A stretch of 64,000 nt of DNA from Ceratotherium simum simum (lineage: Eukaryota; Chordata; Mammalia; Perissodactyla; Rhinocerotidae): the NCBI RefSeq assembly GCF_000283155.1, contig NW_004454240.1, forward strand, positions 971,551 through 1,035,550, in the 5' to 3' direction. Under the pieces are notes generated by a model that had not been told where the DNA came from, ran no database searches, and saw nothing but the letters and a program-made list of their open reading frames with translations. How positions within the stretch are numbered: position 1 is the first letter of the stretch; the number at the start of each line of letters is the position of its first letter. Shown one piece after another: positions 1 through 43,100 of this stretch. The position numbers and the translations under genes are program-made.

Positions 1-1893
1 TTCAACCAGAGCGGCTACTTTTCGCGCCAGGAAAAAGTTCATCCCTATAGGAGGAATGATGTGCTATATAAAATGGCTGTAAGGTTACAGCCTTGAGGGC
101 ATTGGAAGTATATTATCCTATTCCACATTAAGTAGTTTGGTGAAATTCAAACATCAGTTTATCTGCAACCATGCTGGCAACCTTTAACTGACATTTCAAT
201 CAGGTAAAAAATAAATTAAGAAATTCCTAAACTGATGTTTCTTGATTTACATTGTTAAAAGGTACACAGTTCATTAACACGTAATTCTGGCTAAGAATTG
301 CATTTGAGATTCCTTGCTCAGATTTTGGTAACAGTAAGAATCTTTCAGAAATTCAAGTTCTTATTAATCAATAATTCGTCAGCTAGGATACATTCAGACA
401 TCAGCTGCAACTACAGAATAGGTGCACTGTCTCAGTGCTTTGGAAAGACATTATAATCTAGAACACTACTAGCAGACAAAAATTATCTGTTACTGGATAG
501 CATAAGTGCAATACAGCAAGACAAAACATATTCATATGTTGGCTTGTTTAAGCCTCAAGCCCTCGATCCTTTGCTGAGATTCAATAATTTTATTCCTATG
601 GTTTTTAAGAACTCAAGCTCCAGGAGGGCTAAAGTCTCATTTGTACTCCAAACCAAGTAGCGGTACAGTTCGCTACTACTGAGGCTGAATCCATACAGAC
701 TTCAAGACCAAGTCCAGAAGACAGTATATAATACCCTAGAAGGTCTGAAAAATAATTACTCATATACATAGCTGGTCCTTCAGAGCTTTTTACCTATAAC
801 ATGTTTTTTGATGAAAATTATTTAATGTATTGGAGATAAAACTGTGATTTACGGATCAAATATTTGAATACTTATACTTACCTGGGATTTCATTTCTGCT
901 GAAAGAAATAGGAAGAACAGGACTCACTTAAAAAAAAACAAACTTTAGAAAGGAAGGTAAAAATCTTATCACACACTATCAGTTTTGGAAGCAGCATAGA
1001 GGGGCAGTCGAAGGTAAAACACTGGTGAAATACGTCAAAACTAGGCCCAAAAAATCTATATTAGTATCATCAATGACAGTACCACAACTGTGCCCTTTAT
1101 AATTAATAATCACTCCTTAAGAATTTTCATTTGGCACCAGATGACGTGTTTAAGAGAAACACTCTGGGATGTTTTGAATCAGACTTGGTTTTGTTAGCTG
1201 AGTTACAGGAGAAATTTTAAAGTGGGGGGAGGGGAAGGGAAGGAAATGGACCAGAAGAAAACGGAGTCATCACCTAAGCCAACAAAGCACTGATAGCTCC
1301 AAACATTAGGTCAGACACTAAAACGACTGATATAGGCTCAAGTGGTTTATAAAACCTATAAAAAGACTACACCAGCAAAGTCCCCATGAATCTGTAGAGT
1401 TCAGAAACTAAAACAAGGAACATTTTAGCTTAAAACCTCATCTCAAGAGAATCATATACACTTCACATGAATAAAAATACCTGAAACCAAACATTTTTAA
1501 AAGCTCCAATACCCAAAATATAAAGAAAAAAATTAAATTCAGAAGACTCAATCAATCCATGGAATCACAAAATGGCTGGACAATCTATATCTCCCCTCCA
1601 CACTAACCATCCCATGGAAGACCAAGGGAGATCAGACCTTCCAGACCTATGCACCACCTGGTTGCTGCCAAATTCTATGGAGATTCCTCATGGAACAGCA
1701 GTTTCCCATCTCGTATGTCTCTCCCTATCATGCAGGAAGCAAGTCTGACTGTGCTATTCTATTATCATTATTTGTCACCCATCTGCAACATGATACTGTA
1801 CAGATAAGTAAAAAGTACGTTATCTAGTTCCCTTTCCCCCAGAAGGTTGAGGCTCAGGTATAGGGGTAATTCTCCTGTGCATACAGTCTTTAT
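1..1893 (-). other. OGT: OGT 3' UTR (runs off window edge)
   Basis: Continuous unspliced sequence after the stop codon, AT-rich and without recognisable repeats. An AATAAA on the minus strand lies at 594-589, and another overlaps the stop codon region at 1894-1889. Neither can be shown to be used. The human 3' UTR is, from memory, about 2 kb, so the real transcript end may lie just outside the window. Confidence 0.75.
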
Positions 1894-32818
<30,925 letters not shown>

Positions 32819-33302
32819 CTGGAGCTTCTTGAGGGAAAACAAGAGGGGGGTAATTGAGTCCTGTTGCCGCCACTACTGGCAAGAATGTTTCTAGAGGTAG
32901 GAGGAGGAGGGCAGCAGCCGTACCAGTGTTTTGGCAGGCTTAAGCGGCGGCAGCAGTTACAGGCTTCGAACCTTAGAACTCTAGTTGTCCATCTACCTCT
33001 CACGGTCTTGAAATGGCGGCGACGGCTCCTCGGCCGAAACAACACGGACCGGAACTACTTTCTGTTACAATCTAGTACCGGCGCGGAAGTAGCGCGGTAA
33101 CCTGCTCTACCCACAAAATGAGTGTACTCGAAGCCCCTAGCTCTTTTGTAACCTTCCGCGCGGGGCCCATTGCGACAAACACGATTCTGTCGAAAGCGCA
33201 TGCGAGCAACCCTGTCAACCGGGCTCGCGGTTGGGGCACTGTCTGGGCGAGGAGCGTCCAAGTTTTTTACTAGTGAAGCGGAAGGTTAAAAAGAAACCCG
33301 TA

Positions 33303-33310
33303 CACGTGAC
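33303..33310. promoter_or_regulatory. E-box CACGTGAC upstream of OGT
   Basis: A palindromic CACGTG followed by AC lies at the edge of the CpG island. It is a USF/MYC-type site by motif; function is inferred only. Confidence 0.35.
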
Positions 33311-33409
33311 GGATGCATTTTTGCCAAAGTGGTCTAGTCTATTAGCTAGCCAGTGGTGAAGATTTTGATATAAATGCCAAAGGCATCTGAAAAAGTTTAA
33401 TCAACTTTA

Positions 33410-34515
33410 TTCGTACCAAAATGGATAGTTACAAGTTTAATGGATCAATTCTGAGCAAGTAAATTTAAATGGTTATATTTCAAAGACTGAACTGTTGTTC
33501 AAAACGATAGGGGAGGGTCCCAATTTGAACACGTCTTAATTCTGACTCCAGCCATTGGTTTAAGCACTTTAACAAAGAAGATTGATGCTTTCACGGGGCC
33601 AAATGAACCCAAACATCTCACATCGTGGCCATATAGCCCGAAATTTCAAAATCATTTTGGTATTCAGGATAGGTCTGCTCACAGTATGAGGGCAAATGCT
33701 TCATAACTCAGAAACATGCTGAGAGTTTGCACTCCAAAGGCAGCCATAAAGATGTTAAAGATGATTCATATTCATCAAGATCCATGACTCTTCTGAGTTG
33801 TGACTCCATTTCCACCACATAGCTTTGCAAATCATCACAATCAGTGATTTCGTTTAGCTCAAAGCAGTTCAACAATAATAAATGAATTCACTTAAACCTC
33901 ATATCTAGATGGAGGCTGAATTGCCTCCACTTCCTTGAAGAAATGAACTCTTATGATCCTCCTGCAGTTTCAAATCCACTATTCAGACATTTTGTCACAT
34001 TGGTATTAATTTACATCTCATCTCTTATTCCAAAAAAGATTTAGGGTAGCTTGCCACATCAGCAAGAAATTATTATAAACCAATGGAGGCAACAAGTTGG
34101 ATCTCTCAGAGCCTTTTTATTTCAAAAAGTCCTTGATCTAAGAAAACAAGTCAGTGAATTTCTTCAAAACATTTCCACTACCTAGTCATTTGACTACATT
34201 AAAAAAAAAAAACCTAAGTCCTCAAGTTCTGCTTCAATTTCTTTGAGACAGTTCACAAACTGTTCATTATGGATATGAGCACAGAGAAAATTCATACTAT
34301 TGATAATTTCCTCCATCACATTCATAATGAAGAGTCACATGCAGTGAAAAAGACCAAGTTCACTCTACAAACTCTCCTGGAAATTGGGCACCAATCTATT
34401 CTCTTAATTTGATTTAACTGGTAAAAGTCCCCCCCCCACAAATGCCCCCATCTGTGGTGAGTAAACTCAGCTTTTCAACTTTTAGAACAGACTTCTCAGA
34501 TTCCACTGGCAGATG
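33410..34515 (-). pseudogene. Decayed antisense coding-like segment, parent unknown
   Basis: On the minus strand three coding-like stretches follow in order. VESEKSVLKVEKLSLLTTDG starts at 34506. MNVMEEIINSMNFLCAHIHN starts at 34325 and continues EQFVNCLKEIEAELEDL. ELNEITDCDDLQSYVVEMES starts at 33860 and continues QLRRVMDLDEYE. They are separated by stops and frame changes, and an AATAAA lies on the minus strand near 33405-33410. This looks like an old processed pseudogene of a coiled-coil protein. I do not recognise the parent. Confidence 0.4.
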
Positions 34516-35240
34516 TTTAGGCCTTACTGATTAGCGGATGCTAGCTAATTAAGTAAAACTCTTTTTGTTGTTAGATGCCAGGTCGTTTTCCCAGTCAGGC
34601 AGGCTGTTTGGCCCATTGATACTTGTGGTCTAAGGTTCCTTATCCTGACAGAAGAGTCAGAGGATGTTACGATACATTTTGCTGGGTGGAAAGCTGGATA
34701 GTGGGGCTCACAGTGGTTCAATAAAGAAAAACCCCTGTTGGAGTCTCAAGAACCCCCTCCAGGTACCTTCCAGAAATAGCACCTGGAGGGTTTAGTTTGA
34801 GGGACTTACTCATCTGACAAACACATCTTCTTTGGCCAGTCAGGTAACATTTACTAGAGTGCAAAGCGCTGTGGGGGACACAAAAGTCACCAAGACAAGA
34901 TCTTTTCCCTTAAGGAACTTGAAGCCCAGTTAGGTAGACACAAAAAGCCACCAGAGCATAAAACAGAAGAGTAGTATTTAGGTGATGAAATATATTACTG
35001 TCTATAAATATCTGGGGAGGGAACAGTCACTTCAGGCTGGAGGAGGGTGACGAAGAAGGCCTGACTTGGACATCGAAGGAGGTGCTTCTGTGTGTTCTCT
35101 TGAACGCTGATTTCTGGTTATTTTTTTTCTCCCTTTTATGTGCAGCAATTCTAAATTCAGAATCATCTGAAATAAATCAGCCACACTTCAATCCCAATTC
35201 CAAACTTTGCCATCCTAATAACACCACTAACGGTGTCTTC
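34516..35240. other. Intergenic, partly an ancient dispersed repeat
   Basis: 34516-34820 shows nothing I can name. 34830-35075 resembles the dispersed repeat also seen in OGT introns 3 and 14 (TAAGGAACTTGAAGCCCAGT, then CTTCAGGCTGGAGGAGGGTG). Confidence 0.4.
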
Positions 35241-38200
35241 GTTTTCTGTTACTTTGTAACAAGTTACCACAAATTGAGCGGCTGAAAACAACACACATTT
35301 CGCACCAGCGGCGCTAGCGCTGGGCGAGGGAGCGGGAGACACGCTCTGGCCGCCACCGCCACTCTGCCGCTGGAAAATGGCTCCAAAGGCTCAAGGAAGC
35401 TGGAAAAATACAGAGATGTAGCCCCGCAGGCTCTCCAGATGTTTGGGGATAATATTCCAGAGAGAAATTGAGCCCCCTGGGTTAGGTAACCAGTCATAAT
35501 GAAGAAAATTAGTCTTAAAACCTTCCAGAAATCTTTGAACCTGAATAAAAGTAAAGGAGAAACTGATTTCAGGGTAGTATGACAACGATCACTAGCCAGT
35601 GAGTTTGGAAAACGTGATTCCTTATTTGGTAGCTGCTATGGTAAAGATATGGCCAGCTGTGATATCAACAGTGAAGATGAAAAAGGTGGAAAAAATAGAT
35701 TAAGAGGGAAGCCTAATGGGTACATTAAAAAGGCGGCTTTCTGCAGAACAAAAGCTGAAAGGCAAGGGTAGCCCACCCTCCAGGAGCTCTGCCAGAGGAT
35801 ACGTTTTCCTCTCCTCAGCACCAATAATAGTCTTTAAGGATGTGAGAGCTCAAAGACCAATAAGATCCACTTCCCTTGGCAATCATCCCTATAGTCCTAC
35901 CCCTTGACCTCTTGACTTACAAACGCTGAGGATATGTGTATCAAGATGGAGGAGGTGAGAGTCAAAGCCTAGGTTTATTCTTCCAATCCAAGTCCAGCAC
36001 GGAATAATGTTCAAAAAGATTTTCAGTCTTCAGCCTGAAACTGCGTGCTAAGAACAAAATAACTCATTGAAGAGTTCAGAATCTCAAAATGGAGACTTGC
36101 ATCTTCACCTCAATGAACACATGCCTGTAGTTATTGGACTTATGCCTCAAGACTGCATTTGGTATTCTGTGCCTGTAGCTGAGGGGATGCATCCTTTAGA
36201 AGGATCGCCTAGCTATTGTCTGGACAGTTCCTCTCCCATGGAAGTTTCTGCAGTACTTTCTGAAGTGGGAGGGAACTCTTTCTCCAAAAATGAAAATCAA
36301 GTAGGCCAGGACATAGTCGTTGCCCCAGAGATCTTTGTGGATCAGTCTGTGAATGGCTTGTTCATTGGCACCACAGGCGTCGCATTGCAAAGCCCAAGAG
36401 CGAGTCGTGATGATGTCCCTCCACGTTCACCATTGCTACCTCTAATGCAGAATTATCAAATGCAAACGAACTGCAGTGGACTCACCGGCACAGATGTCCA
36501 TGTGTCTGAAAGTATGCGCTATTATTTGAATTTCGATCCTGACTCTGCTCCTGAGGTTGCAAGAGTTTATGATTCAATGGAAAGTAGTGGTCTTATGGTT
36601 GTAACAAGCCTTACAGAGGAGCTGAAAAAACTTGCGGAATAAGGATGGTACTGGGGACCAATTACATGCTCAGAGGGTGAAGGGAATCTAGTAAATGTTC
36701 CAGATGGTTCTTTTCTTGTTCAGGATAGTTCTAATGACAGTTATAGTTTAAGCTTGAGCTTTCCCTCCCATGGTAAAACACTTCACACTAGAATTGAGCA
36801 CTCTAATGGTAGGTTTTGCTTTTATGAACAGCCAGATGTGGGTGGACAATTTGGTGATCTAATTAAACATTCAACCAAAGACTCTGAAAATGGAGCTTTT
36901 TGTTATTCAAAGTTGGATCTGCAATTTACCCTGTCAAATTGCCTGGATCTGCAATTTACCCTGTCAGACTGACCAATCGAGTATCACAATTTGTGTAGGT
37001 GGCGTTCTTTTGCAAGACCTGTGTCGTTTTGTTTTATGTCAGTATACCAATAGACTTATTTCAAAAACTGCCTTTGCCAAACAAAATAGATTATTGACAG
37101 GAGAAGCATTACTGAAAGACTAGGAGAACCCTGTATCTTGCACTTTCAGTTCAAGAAAAAGAGATTGAAATATAGTTTACAAACTTTCATTGCTATCAAA
37201 ATCTTTTGCTGCCATAGCTGGTTCAGTTTTAGGTGAAAAAAGTAATCAATTTGTTTAGGGGTAGGGAAGTGTCAGCAAGGTGTCTTGAGTTTATTTTTGG
37301 TTCTTTAAAAAAGAAAGTCTTGAGGTTTTAGAAGTGTGAATATCTTGTATCATGTGCAAAATAATCACAATGTGAATTATCAGATTCTCCTTCATCCATA
37401 CCTCCCCAAGTCCTTTGCTGCTATCCACTGTGATTTTTATGCATTGAGGGCACACTTCATGTGTATCCAATCCAAAGTAAAGTTGAATGAAACTTTTAGA
37501 ATAAAAATCGTTCTCTTTAAATGACCTATTTTCAGAAGATAGTGTTGAAGAAACATACCCATGTGATAAAATGCAGAATTTACATATACACTGAAAATTC
37601 GTTTTAATCTCATACTTTAGAAAGAATTATGAATTGACATACTCTTGGGTAATAGAATGCAGGTCTGCAACATATCTTTTACAACACCATTTTCTAAATT
37701 ATTTTTAAGATTGTGCTAATTTTTTCATTGTGAAAAGTTGAATTTTTCTGTTGCCTTCACTTTCATTTAGTGGTTTGTAGATTTTTTTAATGGCCTTACA
37801 TCAAAAAATCTTAAAGAAGTATATGCCACCAATTTAGAAATTGTTGCCTTTTCTGTCTAGACTCTGATACAAATTGGCATAACATATAAAGACCTATGGA
37901 ACTAGAACTATTATTAAAGAAATATTACATGATCTTAGATTCCTATGATAATTTTTTGTGTTATCTGTAGTACTTTCCTTTGGCAAACATTGTATCTCAG
38001 TTTCTTCAGCTTAGTCAACATTTTATTGGGTAGAACATGATTGTACAACTAATTTTAATAAATGGATTGTCAATGCTCTTGCAACATTAAGGTTTCTATA
38101 AAGTTTTGAATTGATTTAGCAAAAAAGAAAACATTGTTTTGCAGTTGGATTTATATTTATCTTTAATGTGGTCACTAGTAAAATGTGCTAGATTTGACCC

Positions 38201-39251
38201 CTGCCCCCCCAAGACTCTAGTTGAAAAAATGTGGAAATTGTGAAGCATTATGTAAGGAAAATATTAAAACCATATCAGATACATGGAAGTCTTATTGCCT
38301 ACCATATACTGCCATTTAAAAAAAAGTTTTTGTTTGTTTCTTTCTCTTTAATTCAGCTAAGTCTCGAGTAATTTGCAATCATTAATCATTTGACCTCTGA
38401 TTCAGTAGTCATGGGGATGTTTATCCCTAATATTTTTTAGTTATTTTGAAATGCAGAGTGTTGATTCATTGCACAATGTTATAATGTAGTGTTTTGAGAT
38501 TGCCTTGTCCAGAAAATGTTTCCAGTTACACAGCTTCAAAGAAAAATGTTTCTATCTAAGATGAAACATGTAATTCAAGAAGTTTCTTTTGTCACTTAGT
38601 TTTCTCTGCTCTCATTTAAACACAAGGGTAAAAATCTTAAGTCAGACTTAATGGCTTTGTCATTCAGACGTATCTGTACCCCTACTTTTTTCTCTACTTG
38701 TTTTTTAAGGTCAGAATTGAGATATTACCAAGAAAAGGCACAAAACCATAATATCATGGTACTATGTATTTTGACTTAAAGGGGAAAATGTACTTAATTT
38801 TGGTGAAACGTTGGTTGTACCTTGGTATGGAGACTCCTCTTTCATTTTCTGATGTTTTCACCTAATAAGATGAAATATGGAGAATATTGTAATAATATAA
38901 GTGTTCACTATAAGCTATTTGGATTAAGAATTATTACAGAGTTGTAAACCTGTTATCAAATTAATAAAACATTTAAACTACTCTTTTACAAGTCTATTTA
39001 TTTTTTAAACAATTTAAAATATATCTAGAGTGAGCTAAAAGTCCTTGTGCATCTATATTAGATGGTAGGTATTTTCAGAGAGCCACTGTATATTAATAAC
39101 GGTTGAAATGACTTCTTCATATTTCTGGAAGCACTTACATGTACTATTGGTGAAATCATGGTACACAGAGGTCTTTGGACTGCTGTAAACCCCATTTCAT
39201 CATGTGTGCATAGCTTGTTCCCCACCTTTTCCTCATGTGATACCATGTGCA

Positions 39252-39568
39252 TTGTTGTTGTTACGTGCCGTCAAGTCGGCCCCAACTCCTGGCGACCCTA
39301 TAAATGAGTGATGTCCACAATGTCCTGTCCTCCACAGCCCTACTCAGCTTCTGTGGACTCATGCCCATGGCTTCATTATGGAGTCAGTCCATCTCATATT
39401 TGGTCTTCCTCTTTTCCTGCTGCCTTCTACTTTTCCCAACATTATTGTCTTTCCCAAAGAGTCTGCCTTCTTGTGAGGACCCAAAGCAGGACAGCCTCAG
39501 TTTTATCATTTTCGCCTCCAGCGATAGTTCAGCCTTCATTTGCTCTAGGACCCATGTACGTAAGATCT
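39252..39568 (-). mobile_element. RTE-like LINE fragment inside the SOCS6 retrocopy
   Basis: Begins ATTGTTGTTGTTACGTGCCG, then TCAAGTCGGCCCCAACTCCT and GGCGACCCTAT, text typical of the RTE LINE ends that I associate with several placental orders. Strand and family are from memory. Confidence 0.5.
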
Positions 39569-40641
39569 AGATCCTTGTGCATAAGATCTAGCTATTTAGT
39601 GTCAAGTTAAGATTATTCTGATTTTCATCTAAATGTTTTAAAATTTTTATTTTGTGTTCTTTTAGAGGGCAAATATTAATGCTGTTCTATTCAGAGAGCC
39701 AATTTTGATGTGCCTTTGTATATCCATAATATAAAATACTTTAAAGAAATATGCCCTGTTATAATACAATCTGAAATTGTTAGGTTCTCATAGTATATCG
39801 ATAAAAATAAAAATATTTGCCAAGAAATTAGTTAAATTATAAACAGAAAGAGGCGTTGCAATATTTTCTGCTTTTGTATATGGAGAGAGCCATTTGACAT
39901 AGGTAGCACAACATAATGTGAAAGGCTAGCTTTATACGATACTCAAACAGTCTGGTTAAAATGGAAGGGAAAAAAAGAGAGAAAATTTCATCATCTACTT
40001 CGGTCTGCGTACATTTTGATTATATTTTTGGAAGCTATTGAATGGTAACCTAAATAACATATGGGAAAACCTGTATTTGATTTTCAAATATGTGCTTCTA
40101 AAAATCTGAGCTCAAGGCAAAAAAAGCAAAGAAAACAGGAAAGCTGTATCCATTTGCTATAATAAATGGATCAAATTGTTTTTTGTTAAATGTTTCATCA
40201 CAAAACATGACGGAGGCCAGAGCTACTGTCAAGCTTATTAGGACACTATTATGCGTTTTTACAAATAGTAAGAAAGCTACGGAAAGAATTTGGAAAATTT
40301 CTCTCTTGGTGTCTCTCTCTCTGTCTCGCTCTCAGTCTGTCTAAGAAAAACTGTTCTCTTTCTACTTGGTGCAATAATCTGAAAGTTTAGAAGGTCAAAA
40401 TATTTATCACAGGAAACGATCATAGAACTAACAATAGTTTTTAAGGAAACCAGCTACATAGGGCAACCATCTTGCTCTTGAAAAAAATCATGTGCCAAAA
40501 GGCCAAATCATAATATGAAATAAACTATAAAGTATACATTATAATTTCTGAGCCAGTGTTATTGAAACAGGATAAAAGCTGCTAAAATCTTAAATAGGTT
40601 ATATGCAATGACTCTGCTAATGCTGCAAGTCTAAACATTTT

Positions 40642-41139
40642 ATTTTTTTTTTAAATTTTTTGTTTATTGCAGTAACATTGGTTTATAACATTGTAAAAAT
40701 TTCAGGTGTACATCATTGTACTTCTATTTCTGCATGGACTACATCACGTTCACCACCAAAATACTAATTACAACCCATCACCACACACATGTACCGAATT
40801 ATCCCTTTCACCCTCCTCCCTCCCCCCTTCCCCTCTGGTAACCACCAATCCAATCTCTGTCCCTATGTGTTTGTTTATTGTTGTTATTATCTACTACTTA
40901 ATGAAGGAAATCATACGGTATTTGACCTTCTCCCTCTGACTTATTTCACTTTGCATTATACCCTCAATGTCCATCCATGTTGTCACAAATGGCTGGATTT
41001 CGTCGTTTCTTATGGCTGAGTAGTATTCCATTGTGTATATATACCACAGCTTCTTTATCCATTCGTCCCTTGATGGGCACTTAGGTTGCTTCCAAGTCTT
41101 GGCTATTGTGAATAACGCTGCAATGAACACAGGGGTGCA
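40642..41139 (-). mobile_element. 5'-truncated L1 inserted in the SOCS6 retrocopy 3' UTR
   Basis: Antisense L1 3' end: T-run at left, then AACATTGTAAAAATTTCAGG and further in TGAGTAGTATTCCATTGTGT. Flanked by the 10-bp duplication TAAACATTTT (40632-40641 and 41140-41149). It is younger than the pseudogene. Confidence 0.9.
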
Positions 41140-42279
41140 TAAACATTTTCTTTAAAATGCCTTCAGAAATTGCAATTTTAATTATTGTACATTTTACATT
41201 ATATATGAGACTTATTGCTTTATGAATGATTCCAAATATATATTTCATATACATATTTAAATCTTAATGGCTTTTCATCAAATGTGAATTCTTAATTTGA
41301 AAATGAAATCATACTACCAGCAATAGACAGTTTTGTTGAATAGTCTAATTAGGAACAATTGCCAGTTCCACAAATAATTTTAAATTTCTAAAATAAAGTG
41401 TTGGTACACTAGTAGTCACAAATTTCGTTTCTTTTAATACTTTTTTAATGCTGTAAAGAAGATTTTTTTAATAAACATCCTTTTTATTAATCAATTATGG
41501 CAAAATGTGTAGTTGCTATTTCTGAAAAGTGTTACAAACTCTGTATCTAGAGATGATGAAAAATTCTTATAGAATTTTGTAGTAAGTATACATATTGGGT
41601 TAAAGAAATTTTATAGTCATATTGGAGTGTCATGAAATTAATACTTTCAGTCCAGACTGCTGTAGGTTATACTATTTCTGTTTGTTTCAAATCAGGTGTG
41701 TACCATTTGTACTTAGAACTCCACGGAATGAATCATCCCAAGTCCATTAATTGTAATATGTGGTTTGGCTTGCAAACAAATAATAGTAATTTCTTGCACA
41801 TTTCTGGAAATAAATTGTGTAAGAATTTATGTATCTGCTTCTAGATACAGTGTATAAATAGAAATTTCATTTAAAAACACATACACACACAAAGAAACAA
41901 AAAACACACATTTATTTTCTCACAGTTCCCATGGATCAGAAACCCAGGCACAGGTTAACTGGGTCCTCTGCTGAGGGTCTCACAGGCTGCAATGAAGGTG
42001 TCAGCCAGGCTGCAAACTCATCTGAGGCTTCGAGTCCTCTTCCAAATTCCTGTGGTGGTGGCAGGATTTAGTTCCTTGTGGTCACAGGACTGAGGTTCCC
42101 ATATCCTTGATGGCAGTCAGCTGGAGGCCACTCTCAGCTCTTAGAGGCAACCCACATTCCTTGCCACGTGGCCCCCTCCATCTTCAAAGTTAGCAATGGA
42201 GAATCTCCCTCGTGTCAATTTCCTCTCACACTTTGATTCTCACCAGAAAGAGCCTAGTCCCTCCCACTTTTACAAAATT

Positions 42280-42555
42280 GTGATTAAAAAACACATAAAA
42301 CATAAAATTTACCATCTTAACCATTTTTAAGTGTTCAATTCAGAATTGTTAAGTATATTCACATTGTTGTGCAACAGTTCTATCCAGAACTTTTTCATCT
42401 TGCAAAACTGAAACTATATTCATTAAACAACTGCCCATTTCCCCTCCTCCAGCCCCTGGCAACCACCATTCTACTTTCTGTTTCTATGAACTTGACTACT
42501 TTAGATACCCCATATAGATAGAATCAAACGGTATCTGGCTTTTTGTGACTGAAGA
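42280..42555 (-). repeat. Antisense L1 3' fragment inside the MaLR LTR
   Basis: Text AAAATTTACCATCTTAACCA, then CCCCTGGCAACCACCATTCT and CTTTTTGTGACTG is a common antisense L1 3' region. Confidence 0.75.
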
Positions 42556-42571
42556 GCCCTATCCCTTTTTT

Positions 42572-42883
42572 TTTTTTTTTGTGAGGAAGATCAGCCCTGA
42601 GCTAACATCCATGCCAATCCTCTTCTTTTTTTGCTGAGGAAGACCGGCCCTGAGCTAACATCTATTGCCAGTCCTCCTCTTTTTTTTTTTTTTTTTCCCT
42701 TTTTCTCCCCAAGGCCCCAGTAGATAGTTGTATGTCATAGTTGCCCATCCTTCCAGTTGCTGTATGTGGGACGCTGCCTCAGCATGGCCTGAGAAACGGT
42801 GCATCAGTGTGCGCCTGGGATCTGAACCCAGGCTGCCAGTAGCAGAGCGCACGTACTTAACCACTAAGCCACAGGGCTGGCCC
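42572..42883 (-). repeat. ERE SINE, long subtype
   Basis: T-run at 42568-42582, inverted body with two GATGTTAGCTC-type units, an internal T-run, then the ACTATGACATACAACTATC block and the inverted head ending GGGCTGGCCCC. Near-duplicated flanks AGCCCTATCCC / AGCCCTAACCC. Confidence 0.9.
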
Positions 42884-43100
42884 CCAAGCCCTAACCCTTT
42901 TAAGAGCTCGCCTGATTAGGTAGCTCACTTAGGATAATCTCTATTTCTTAAGGTTAGCTGATTTGGGATCTTAATTACATCTGCACAATCCCTTCACAGC
43001 AGTGCTGCCTAGTTTTTGACCAGTTAACTGGGAGAAGGTGTGTATTCACCAGGGGGCCAAGAATCTTGGGGACCATGTTAGAATTCCGCCTACCACAAAT

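Larger units (their letters stand above)
35301..41902 (+). pseudogene. SOCS6: SOCS6 processed pseudogene, near full-length
   Basis: Intronless copy of suppressor of cytokine signalling 6, an SH2/SOCS-box adaptor. It starts with a GC-rich 5' UTR, and the ancestral ATG is at 35499 (MKKISLKTF). Recognisable blocks include ASCDINSEDEKGGKNR, HLHLNEHMPVVIGLMPQD, SLTEELKKLAE and GKTLHTRIEHSNGRF. Breaks: stop at codon 28 (35580-35582), further frameshifts, stop at 36640-36642, and SH2 FLVRDSS changed to FLVQDSS (phosphotyrosine-binding Arg lost, 36721-36723). A 30-bp tandem duplication starts at 36915/36945. The ancestral stop is at 37113-37115. The 3' UTR ends with AATAAA at 41809 and an A-rich tail. 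An 11-bp target-site duplication AACACACATTT lies at 35290-35300 and 41903-41913. It interrupts the MaLR LTR. Confidence 0.95.
35245..43100 (-). mobile_element. MaLR-type LTR (MLT1-like), split by later insertions
   Basis: Minus-oriented LTR. Its 5' end (TGTGGTAGGCGGAATTC on the minus strand) lies at about 43098 and its 3' end at about 35250. The three pieces are 35245-35300, 41903-42275 and 42905-43100. Between them are the SOCS6 retrocopy and an L1 plus ERE block. It has no coding capacity. Confidence 0.75.

Noticed and set aside
33300..35240. 3' exons of TAF1, the neighbour upstream of OGT in human
   Set aside because: No TAF1 coding sequence was recognised on the minus strand; the coding-like runs there do not resemble it.
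36067..36642. 191-codon open frame as a possible functional SOCS6-like protein
   Set aside because: Internal part of a retrocopy: upstream frame is broken at codon 28, the start Met is not the ancestral start, and it stops before the SH2 domain, which itself has lost its key Arg.
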